From Pirellulaceae bacterium (lineage in GTDB: Bacteria > Planctomycetota > Planctomycetia > Pirellulales > Pirellulaceae): a DNA stretch of 6,824 nucleotides. The stretch spans positions 1 through 6,824 of the forward strand of contig JABDKS010001030.1 of assembly GCA_013002105.1 (NCBI GenBank), in the 5' to 3' direction. The position numbers were made by a program, and so were the translations under genes. Every line of letters begins with the position of its first letter. Within the stretch, counting starts at the first letter, position 1. Shown here in pieces: positions 1 through 5,527 of this stretch. A model generated the notes under the pieces. The model saw only the letters and a program-made list of their open reading frames with translations, made no database searches and was not told the origin of the DNA.

Positions 1-16
1 GTCCTGGGGCAGCTGT

Positions 17-40
17 GCCAGGACAGGTCCTGGCCTACGA
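17..40 (+). repeat. Interspersed palindromic repeat, copy 1
   Basis: Perfect 8-bp inverted repeat, GCCAGGAC (17-24) and GTCCTGGC (27-34), separated by AG and followed by the conserved tail CTACGA (35-40). The same block recurs at 4857-4880 and 6763-6787, with a half copy at 429-442, all in the same orientation and all outside genes. Here an additional GTCCTGG at 1-7 can pair with CCAGGAC at 18-24, so two alternative hairpins compete for the same arm. The repetition is directly visible; function is unknown. Confidence 0.85.
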
Positions 41-70
41 TTGATCCCACGTATTGAGTAAAAATGCTCT

Positions 71-192
71 AGCCGGTTCGCGGCGACAGGTGATAGCCTG
101 GGGTCAGGATTGCTCGTCTCAGCGAGCAAGCCGCAGCCCCAGGTTCACTCGTTGGTTCACCCCAGGCTATTGCCTGTCGCCGCTTCGCGGCT
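71..192. repeat. Large imperfect inverted-repeat element
   Basis: The left arm (71-103) and right arm (160-192) are near-perfect reverse complements: CCCCAGGCTAT and CCTGTCGCCGC on the right match the complement of the left with only a two-base difference between them, then a few mismatches before the terminal GGCT. The centre holds a second hairpin, TTGCTCG (110-116) with CGAGCAA (123-129) around a 6-base loop. The element could fold into a roughly 120-nt long hairpin or a cruciform. It has no coding signature. It resembles a miniature, non-autonomous repeat or a structured RNA; neither can be proven from one copy. Confidence 0.75.
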
Positions 193-428
193 GTCGTATG
201 TTGCAAGCCCTACACGTAAACGATTGCGTACGCACATGATCAAAACCGGCGCGTCGTGCTGGCATTCAAAGTCAATTTCTGGTTCCAGCACTGGGCCTCA
301 GGTTCGGGAAATGACTCGTAATCGATCGGCCCTCCGGGTCTACTGTTACTGCAAGCAGCGCGGATATCGCGCGACAAAATCAGAAACCGTTAGTACAGCG
401 CGACCCAAAAGGACCCTTCAAGCCCTGG
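193..428. other. Spacer without a recognisable gene
   Basis: The open frame that runs through this stretch into the downstream redoxin gene starts inside the inverted-repeat element, and its translation is rich in Arg, Ser and Thr with no domain resemblance, so it is treated as non-coding. The only structures noticed are a 10-bp perfect palindrome TGCGTACGCA (225-234) and the left arm of a hairpin at 410-433. The promoter of the downstream gene presumably lies here, but no clear -35/-10 pair was identified. Confidence 0.5.
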
Positions 429-442
429 GTCCTGGCCTACGA
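410..442 (+). repeat. Interspersed repeat, half copy 2 with a replacement stem
   Basis: Bases 429-442 (GTCCTGGCCTACGA) match the 3' half and tail of the palindromic repeat exactly. The usual 5' arm is missing. Instead AGGACCC (410-416) is complementary to GGGTCCT (427-433), giving a 7-bp stem around a 10-base loop. The tail ends 18 bases before the redoxin start codon, so this hairpin would lie in the 5' leader if transcription begins upstream of it. Confidence 0.65.
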
Positions 443-460
443 AAAGATAAACTAAAGACA

Positions 461-1114
461 ATGCATTCTATTCCGCACCTTCCAGTTTTCCTGATTTCGT
501 GTTTCTGCGCAGCCATGACGGTCGTTGCCGGCGCCGCAGAGTTCAATGACACAGTCGAGATTGGCGATCCAGCGCCGGTGTGGAATGATCTTCCCGGGGT
601 CGACGGCATGTCGCATTCGTTGGCCGATTTGGAATCGGCCAAGGTCATCGTGCTGGTGTTTACTTGCAACAGCTGTCCTTATGCGGTCGATGCGGAAGAT
701 CGCTTGATCGCACTTGATCAACTGGGTCGAAAGAAAGGGTTTGTTGTCGTCGCGATCAATGTCAACAAAGTTCCGGACGATCTTTTGCCGGCGATGAAAG
801 AGCGAGCTGGGAAAAAGAAGTTTGAATTTCCCTATTTGTTTGATGAGTCCCAGCAGATAGCCAAAGACTACGGCGCTCGCAACACGCCGCAGCTTTTCGT
901 GATCGATGCCGATCGGACGATTGCGTATATGGGGTCACTCGATGACAGTCCCGACGGCCGAAACGTGACCAAAAAATATGCTGAAGATGCTGTTCTGGCA
1001 CTGCTGCAAGGCAAAAAGCCTGTAGTGACCGAAACCGTTCCCGTGGGTTGTCGAATCCGATTCGATCGGGCGCGGCGAACAAGTCGCCCCGTTCCGACAA
1101 GTGATGCGAACTAG
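461..1114 (+). CDS. Exported thioredoxin-fold protein (redoxin / AhpC-TSA-like)
   Basis: Predicted 217-residue exported redoxin. Residues 1-26 form a signal peptide with a hydrophobic core (about 9-24) and a probable cleavage after AGAA. The mature part begins with the family's IGDPAPVW entry, followed by strand VIVLVF, the redox motif C69-N-S-C72-P, the strand VVVAINVN, and the cis-proline loop NTPQLFVID (Pro143). This order is that of TlpA/ResA-like and AhpC/TSA-like domains. The CNSC centre differs from classical CGPC and is close to the CNHCP form common in bacterial redoxins of unknown partner. A third cysteine, Cys197, sits in a C-terminal VGCRIRF segment that the family often keeps. 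Likely role: thiol-disulfide exchange in the periplasm; the substrate is unknown. The start at 461 was chosen because it begins the signal peptide; the frame stays open upstream to 110, but that part covers repeat DNA. No strong ribosome-binding site is seen. Confidence 0.85.
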   Translation: MHSIPHLPVFLISCFCAAMTVVAGAAEFNDTVEIGDPAPVWNDLPGVDGMSHSLADLESAKVIVLVFTCNSCPYAVDAEDRLIALDQLGRKKGFVVVAINVNKVPDDLLPAMKERAGKKKFEFPYLFDESQQIAKDYGARNTPQLFVIDADRTIAYMGSLDDSPDGRNVTKKYAEDAVLALLQGKKPVVTETVPVGCRIRFDRARRTSRPVPTSDAN

Positions 1115-1118
1115 TCGA

Positions 1119-1880
1119 TCAGTCCAGCTTGTCGTACTGACGTATATCGACGGCCAACGATTCGCTCCATGCACTGAATTCACTGCTGCCCAATAAAAGT
1201 TGCGCACCCTGCTCGCGACGTCTTATCATCTCTTCGGGTGATACGCAGGGACCACCGAAGGCGGTGTTGTGTTTTTTGCAAGCTGCTGCCACGGTCTCCC
1301 AGGCATCATCAATGGTCATCTCTTTGGTTTGACGCAATCTCAATCCCAGATCCCCGGGCCCGATAAAAAGCAAGTCAATTCCTTCGGTCGCTGCGATTGA
1401 TTCAGCATTGCGGACCGCTTCGGGCGTTTCGATCTGCGCGACCAAAAAGGTTTCACGGTTGGCCCAACTCGCATAGTGATCGGGATCGTGAACATGGAAA
1501 TCCGCATCCAGCCCCGCGTTGTCGATCCCGCGATTTCCGATCGGTGGGAATTTGGTGTACTGCACCAAGGTGGCGGCCAGATCCGGTGTCGACACATGCG
1601 GGATCATCAGCCCTGCCGCGCCGTCCTCCATGTAACGGCAGAGTCCGGTCTTTTCGAGCGTCGGTGGGCGGATCAAGATATCGATGTCGTACAGGTGCCC
1701 AAATGCCAACAACGCATCGACTTCACGCGATTGCATGCCGCGATGCTCCAAGTCCACCCAAATGCAGTCGTAACCGGCTCGGGCAGCATGGGCGATATAC
1801 GCCGGGATGTAATGTCCCAATACGCACAATCGGATCGCCGCTCCCTCACGAATTCGTGCTAGCGTCTTGCTCTCTCGCAT
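1119..1880 (-). CDS. HpcH/HpaI-family class II aldolase
   Basis: 253 residues, the normal length for metal-dependent pyruvate aldolases of the HpcH/HpaI (citrate lyase beta-like) family, which cleave or form 2-keto-3-deoxy acids in sugar-acid or aromatic catabolism. Family landmarks are in order: WVDLEHRGM with the catalytic-type His46, the substrate Arg71 in LIRPP, DGAAGLMIPHV (86-96), PPIGNRGI (112-119), the metal ligand Glu151 in QIETPEAV, and the second metal ligand Asp177 in LLFIGPGDLG. These correspond to His45, Arg70, Glu149 and Asp175 of HpaI, so the enzyme looks active. Substrate cannot be set from sequence; RhmA-like, GarL-like and HpaI-like activities are all possible, and no catabolic partner genes lie next to it. 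An AAGGGG sequence lies a few bases upstream of the ATG and supports the start. The 3' end converges on the redoxin gene with only four bases between the stop codons. Confidence 0.9.
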   Translation of the reverse strand: MRESKTLARIREGAAIRLCVLGHYIPAYIAHAARAGYDCIWVDLEHRGMQSREVDALLAFGHLYDIDILIRPPTLEKTGLCRYMEDGAAGLMIPHVSTPDLAATLVQYTKFPPIGNRGIDNAGLDADFHVHDPDHYASWANRETFLVAQIETPEAVRNAESIAATEGIDLLFIGPGDLGLRLRQTKEMTIDDAWETVAAACKKHNTAFGGPCVSPEEMIRRREQGAQLLLGSSEFSAWSESLAVDIRQYDKLD

Positions 1881-1985
1881 GAGTTACCCCTTGGCGGTTT
1901 CGATACATTACCCACGGCAGATCGTAACGATTCCAACAGATCAGGCAATCGGCCGCCGCGACTTGGGCGAGGTAGCCAATCCGCG
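1881..1985. promoter_or_regulatory. Divergent intergenic region
   Basis: The aldolase gene and the DTW-protein gene are transcribed away from each other across this 105-base spacer, so it must hold promoters for both (or up to 189 bases if the DTW gene starts later at 2070). A possible ribosome-binding sequence GAGG (1969-1972) lies 13 bases before the ATG at 1986, which is rather far. On the other strand AAGGGG (complement of 1886-1891) precedes the aldolase start. No convincing sigma-70 boxes or operator were recognised. Confidence 0.45.
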
Positions 1986-3305
1986 ATGGGTCTTATCGGC
2001 CGCTTGGGCTACGACAGTTCGGCTGGTTTCATTAAGCTGGCGAACCACTCATCCAACCGGGACCACGCATTGAATTCACCTTTGACCCCGACACATTCGA
2101 TCGACAACGTCGCGGGATCTCGTGTTTTGCGAACGCGTTGTTATGCGTGTTACCGCCCGGTCGACCTCTGTTTTTGTCACCAGATTCCGTCGATCGATAA
2201 CCGCACGCACGTTCTGATTTTGCAACACATGCGGGAACGGTTTCATCCCTTCAATACCGCAAGGATCGTGCGGCAAGCATTGCAGAAGTCGACGCTACTG
2301 GTCGACCACAACGCACAACTGGCGCAACGATTGAATGATCGTCGTTTGCATCCCAACGTGGGTGTTCTGTATCCCGGCCCCGGTGGTCGGCGACTGTCCG
2401 AGCTGTCGCCGGAGCAGCGTCCAGAAGAATTGATCATCATCGACGGTACATGGCATCACGCCAAAACATTGGTACGTGACATTGCGTTGCTCAATCGATT
2501 ACCACGCTATCAGATCGTGCCTGCCAACCCGGGTCAGTATCGTATTCGTCGGGAGCCGAACGCGACAGCACTTTCGACGCTCGAGGCGACCGTGTCGGCA
2601 CTGCAAGCGATCGAACCTGAGACGGAAGGATTTGGCGAGCTGTCGAGAGCGTTTGACAGCATGGTGCAAACGCAACTGGACCACCCAAAGGCCGATTATG
2701 GCTGGCGGCAAAACGCAAAGCGGAGCAACAACCCGATGGGAATCCCGCGCGCGATCATTCACGACTTGCCCAACATCGTCGTCGCGTACGGAGAATCTGA
2801 ACCGGGGAAAACCGGTTGCAAACGATCGCCGCGCGGTTCGGATAAACGACAGCCGGTGTATTGGGTCGCACGCCGCCTGGGGACCGGCGAGTCGTTTCGT
2901 GAATGGATTGAGCCTCGTGTCGATTTGCCTGATCACTTCTTGAGCCATCTGAAGGTCCGCCGCGATTCCTGGAGCAACGCCGTAACGACGAAACAGTTTT
3001 GTGATCGCTGGAACGGCTTTTTGCAACCGTCCGACACCGTCGTGGTATACCACAACAGCACACTCGGTTTACTGGAGAATGTTGGAGCGGCCCCGGATCG
3101 TTGTGTGATATTGAAATCAGTTAAGTTCGATCCTCAGCACGAGCACGCCACGCTGGACGCTTATCTGCGGGGCAAACAGATCGTACCGACTGCCCCGGCC
3201 GATCCGGGGCGTGCGGGCGAGCGACTTGCCAACGGGATTGCGATGGTTCACCACTTGCACCAACTCGGCCGCCAGTTTGCCCACGAGCCTGCAGCGATCG
3301 TTTAA
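1986..3305 (+). CDS. DTW-domain protein (tRNA aminocarboxypropyltransferase-like) with C-terminal extension
   Basis: 439 residues in two parts. Residues about 50-240 form a DTW domain: a zinc-type cysteine set C52-x2-C55-x6-C62-x-C64, the strand VLILQH followed by R-x5-N-T-A-R (HPFNTARI), the LYPG turn (128-131), the signature D153-G-T-W156, and YRIRREP followed by STLEA (197-201). DTW enzymes such as E. coli TapT (YfiP) use S-adenosylmethionine to place a 3-amino-3-carboxypropyl group on a tRNA uridine; all key residues are present, so activity is likely. Ordinary DTW proteins are about 200-250 residues. The added C-terminal part (about 260-428) looks like a DnaQ/DEDDh exonuclease fold without its acids (see findings). 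The N-terminal start is uncertain: residues 1-45 have no family match, and a TTG at 2070 giving 411 residues is an alternative. The gene is divergent from the aldolase and followed 110 bases later by the Gfo/Idh gene. Confidence 0.85.
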   Translation: MGLIGRLGYDSSAGFIKLANHSSNRDHALNSPLTPTHSIDNVAGSRVLRTRCYACYRPVDLCFCHQIPSIDNRTHVLILQHMRERFHPFNTARIVRQALQKSTLLVDHNAQLAQRLNDRRLHPNVGVLYPGPGGRRLSELSPEQRPEELIIIDGTWHHAKTLVRDIALLNRLPRYQIVPANPGQYRIRREPNATALSTLEATVSALQAIEPETEGFGELSRAFDSMVQTQLDHPKADYGWRQNAKRSNNPMGIPRAIIHDLPNIVVAYGESEPGKTGCKRSPRGSDKRQPVYWVARRLGTGESFREWIEPRVDLPDHFLSHLKVRRDSWSNAVTTKQFCDRWNGFLQPSDTVVVYHNSTLGLLENVGAAPDRCVILKSVKFDPQHEHATLDAYLRGKQIVPTAPADPGRAGERLANGIAMVHHLHQLGRQFAHEPAAIV

Positions 3306-3317
3306 GATTCGCGTCGG

Positions 3318-3333
3318 AGAGGGATGCCTCTTT
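3318..3333 (+). terminator. Weak hairpin after the DTW gene
   Basis: AGAGG (3318-3322) and CCTCT (3327-3331) form a 5-bp stem with a GATG loop, followed by only TT and 12 bases after the stop codon. The location suits a terminator, but the stem is short and the T-tract nearly absent, so this is a tentative call. Confidence 0.25.
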
Positions 3334-3404
3334 CTGTGCTGCATACTTAGATCCGAGCTATCGGGTCAATGTTGTCCGTCCAAAACACGTCGCACCGCTT
3401 CTAT

Positions 3405-3409
3405 AGGGA
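3405..3409 (+). promoter_or_regulatory. Ribosome-binding site of the Gfo/Idh gene
   Basis: AGGGA lies six bases before the ATG at 3416. It fixes this start, which also places the Tat motif at the proper distance from the N-terminus. Most other genes in the window have weaker or less well spaced sites. Confidence 0.55.
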
Positions 3410-3415
3410 TTTCCC

Positions 3416-4759
3416 ATGGGATCATCGCAAAACCAAAATCGTCGTCAGTTCTTAAAACAAGCTGCGGCGACCGGAGCCGCCGTGTCGACGGTCGCCTATT
3501 TTCCTTGGACTCAAAAGGCGTTTGCGAATCAGTCCAAGAATGATCGTCCGACGATTGGCGGAATCGGATTGGGAGGCATGGGTACGGGCGATTGCCGTGG
3601 CCACGCTAACTTCGGCGACATCGTCGCGGTCGCCGACGTCGACCAATCGCACGCCGAGCGGGCTCGTAGTGACGAGAAAATTGGTAAAGGGAAAGCAGAC
3701 GCGTACCGCGATTACCGCAAGGTGCTTGAACGGAACGACATTGATGTCGTTAGCATTGCAACGCCCGATCATTGGCACGTCAAAATTGCTGTCGAAGCGT
3801 TGCAAGCGGGCAAACATGTTTTCTGCCAGAAACCGCTGACCCTGACACTCGAAGAAAACCAATTGATTCGCAATGCCTGTCAAAAATTCGATAAGCAGGT
3901 TTTCGTTGTCGGAACGCAACAGCGCAGTGATCGCAATAAATTTTTGCGCGCTGTGAACATGGTCCAAAAAGGATTGCTGGGTGATATCGAACACATCAAA
4001 GTCGGAATCGACGGCGGTAGCGTGGGCAAATCGTTCAAAAAATCAGATCCGCCTGCCGGACTCGATTGGGATCGATGGCTCGGTCAGGCGCCAATGGTGG
4101 AATACATTCGCGAACGATGTCACGGAAGCTTTCGCTGGTGGTACGAATATTCCGGAGGCAAATTCACCGACTGGGGGGCGCATCATGTCGACATCGCAAC
4201 CTGGGCGATTGGACATCACGAACAAGCAATGGGACCGATCAGCATCAACGGAATCGATTCAAAGCATCCGGTTCCATTCGAGGACGGTTATCCGACCGTC
4301 GACAATACGTTTAACACCGCGCATGACTACAACATCGCTTGCAAATTTGCTAACGGTATTCAGATGGACATCGAAAGTCGCGGCGACAACGGAATCCTGT
4401 TCACCGGCAGCAAGGGACGGCTATTCGTCAATCGCGGTAAAATCACTGGACAACCGATCGACGAAAACTGGGACAAAGATCATTTTGGCCAGGCGGAACT
4501 CGATTGGCTTTATAAGGAGAAACCGGCAGAGGGACACAAGGAAAACTTTTATCGTTGTGTTCGCGAAGGCGGCTTGCCAATCTCCGACGTGTTCTCGCAC
4601 GTTCAAGCGATGAACACTTGCCACTTGGCGGCGATCGCAGCGAGGTTCCGACGCGAGATCAAATGGGATCCGAAAGCGGAGAAAATCGTCGGAGACGACC
4701 AAGCGGCGGGCTTGTTCGCCCGTATCCCGCGCGTCGGTTACGAGATTCCACGGGTGTAA
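3416..4759 (+). CDS. Tat-exported Gfo/Idh/MocA family oxidoreductase
   Basis: 447 residues. The N-terminus carries a twin-arginine signal (N8-R-R-Q-F-L-K, then an Ala/Thr/Val hydrophobic stretch to about residue 30), so the folded enzyme, probably with its nucleotide bound, is exported. A Rossmann domain follows: G49-I-G51-L-G-G54 dinucleotide loop, strand IVAVADVD with Asp74 at the position that usually favours NAD over NADP, and SIATPDHWH (113-121). The family EKP motif appears as C137-Q-K139-P, keeping the lysine thought to be catalytic. The C-terminal alpha/beta domain contains GGKFTDWGAHHVDIATW (247-263), the conserved substrate-site segment of this exported subgroup. Planctomycetes carry many such proteins and some relatives act on sugars or glycosides, including GH109-type enzymes that use NAD as a cofactor. 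The substrate here is unknown. It stands alone: 110 bases after the DTW gene, own ribosome-binding site, convergent with the following minus-strand gene. Confidence 0.92.
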   Translation: MGSSQNQNRRQFLKQAAATGAAVSTVAYFPWTQKAFANQSKNDRPTIGGIGLGGMGTGDCRGHANFGDIVAVADVDQSHAERARSDEKIGKGKADAYRDYRKVLERNDIDVVSIATPDHWHVKIAVEALQAGKHVFCQKPLTLTLEENQLIRNACQKFDKQVFVVGTQQRSDRNKFLRAVNMVQKGLLGDIEHIKVGIDGGSVGKSFKKSDPPAGLDWDRWLGQAPMVEYIRERCHGSFRWWYEYSGGKFTDWGAHHVDIATWAIGHHEQAMGPISINGIDSKHPVPFEDGYPTVDNTFNTAHDYNIACKFANGIQMDIESRGDNGILFTGSKGRLFVNRGKITGQPIDENWDKDHFGQAELDWLYKEKPAEGHKENFYRCVREGGLPISDVFSHVQAMNTCHLAAIAARFRREIKWDPKAEKIVGDDQAAGLFARIPRVGYEIPRV

Positions 4760-4789
4760 CCGCCGCGGTCCGAGTATCAAGGTCTTGCC

Positions 4790-4842
4790 GCGACAAAATT
4801 CCTGTCGCCACCGATTTGGGTTGCGCGTGGGCCAAGACGCGC
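4790..4842. terminator. Two tandem hairpins between convergent genes
   Basis: Hairpin one: GCGACA (4790-4795) with TGTCGC (4803-4808), 7-base loop. Hairpin two: GCGCGT (4823-4828) with ACGCGC (4837-4842), 8-base loop. Both lie in the 153-base gap between the ends of the Gfo/Idh gene and the small membrane-protein gene, where a shared bidirectional terminator would be expected. Neither has a T-run, so classical intrinsic termination is doubtful. Confidence 0.35.
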
Positions 4843-4856
4843 CCTAACATGATGGT

Positions 4857-4880
4857 GCCAGGACAGGTCCTGGCCTACGA
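4857..4880 (+). repeat. Interspersed palindromic repeat, copy 3
   Basis: Identical to the copy at 17-40 across the arms GCCAGGAC (4857-4864) and GTCCTGGC (4867-4874), the AG spacer, the CTACGA tail, and also the T before it. It lies between convergent genes, 32 bases beyond the end of the minus-strand gene, and forms the third hairpin of that spacer. The flanking sequence is unrelated to copy 1 outside the repeat. Confidence 0.88.
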
Positions 4881-4912
4881 AACAAATCAAAATACTCTCC
4901 AGCGCCAACTTG

Positions 4913-5368
4913 CTACATTCGGACCGCGTCACCAGGTCGCGCGCTCACTTTGACGCCGGGATCGTCTTTGACATGTTCGGCGATGTTCTTCAACGCTTCA
5001 TCGTTTTGCATCGCCGTGATGAGATTGTAAACCGATCGGTCGCTGCGACGCAGTGACTCAAAAACATCGTCGCGCATTTTTCGATAAGCGGATCGTTCCA
5101 TGGCGGTGTTCCAAAACGCAAATAATGCAAATGCAGTCGTGCAGATCAGGAAATAGACGCCCCAACCGCGGGCATTGTCAAAATCGATGCCGGTCAAGTC
5201 GTCCAGCCACTTCATGTGCAAGGCAACGCACAGACCCAGCGCCGCGATCCCACACAACCAAACCGCCGACGTGCCGACGTTGCTGATTTTTTGATTCGCC
5301 AGCAATAGCAATCCATACAGCTCCGGATCCTCCTCGGCCAATCGTCCTTCAAACACATCGTCAGTCAT
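4913..5368 (-). CDS. Small two-helix membrane protein of unknown function
   Basis: 151 residues, no family recognised. Two hydrophobic segments, about 33-51 (AVWLCGIAALGLCVAL core) and 69-87 (WGVYFLICTTAFALFAFW), are joined by a short acidic loop with DDLTGIDFDNARG. The N- and C-terminal parts are charged and probably both cytoplasmic; Arg/Lys right after helix two (ERSAYRKMR) supports a cytoplasmic C-terminus. The two flanks share a motif, DDVFE followed by D-x3-Y-x-L (residues 3-20 and 100-116), suggesting an internal duplication. GGAG (complement of 5377-5380) eight bases before the ATG is a good ribosome-binding site and sets the start. It lies 159 bases downstream of the quinone-oxidoreductase-like gene in the same direction, possibly with its own promoter. 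It is read as real because of the Shine-Dalgarno sequence, membrane pattern and lack of a competing frame. Confidence 0.75.
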   Translation of the reverse strand: MTDDVFEGRLAEEDPELYGLLLLANQKISNVGTSAVWLCGIAALGLCVALHMKWLDDLTGIDFDNARGWGVYFLICTTAFALFAFWNTAMERSAYRKMRDDVFESLRRSDRSVYNLITAMQNDEALKNIAEHVKDDPGVKVSARPGDAVRM

Positions 5369-5422
5369 CGATTTCTCCGGATCAATTCAAGCATTCTGTT
5401 ATCCAACGTGCCACCCATTAGA

Positions 5423-5434
5423 CGAAAGCTTTCG
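5423..5434. promoter_or_regulatory. 12-bp perfect palindrome upstream of the membrane-protein gene
   Basis: CGAAAGCTTTCG is self-complementary over 12 bases and lies about 55 bases upstream of the start of the minus-strand membrane-protein gene. The position would suit an operator, but it has no loop and could be chance. No second copy was noticed in the window. Confidence 0.25.
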
Positions 5435-5527
5435 ACATTTCCAAACCCGTGGTTACCGTGTCGGATATTCCTGGTATTTCATGTCCCCAGCGACACATAG
5501 AGCGACGACGTGAATCGATGCATTGGA

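Noticed and set aside
225..234. Palindrome TGCGTACGCA as an operator
   Set aside because: A single 10-bp palindrome more than 200 bases from any start codon is easily due to chance.
110..460. Upstream in-frame extension of the redoxin gene to an ATG at 110
   Set aside because: It begins inside the inverted-repeat element, would put 117 unrelated residues before a clear signal peptide, and has no family resemblance.
461..520. Lipoprotein signal (L11-I-S-C14) in the redoxin
   Set aside because: The four residues fit a lipobox, but only 13 residues precede the cysteine without a positive charge and the hydrophobic stretch continues to an AGAA cleavage site, so ordinary signal peptidase cleavage is more likely.
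1867..2073. A 68-codon open frame across the divergent spacer
   Set aside because: It overlaps the 5' end of the aldolase gene on the other strand and the start of the DTW gene, has no ribosome-binding site and no recognisable motif.
2499..3053. A 184-codon minus-strand frame inside the DTW gene
   Set aside because: It is fully contained in a gene with clear family motifs; its translation is Arg-rich and featureless, as expected of a shadow frame.
3981..4613. A 210-codon plus-strand frame inside the Gfo/Idh gene
   Set aside because: It overlaps conserved substrate-site motifs of the real gene in another frame and shows Ser/Thr/Arg-rich shadow composition.
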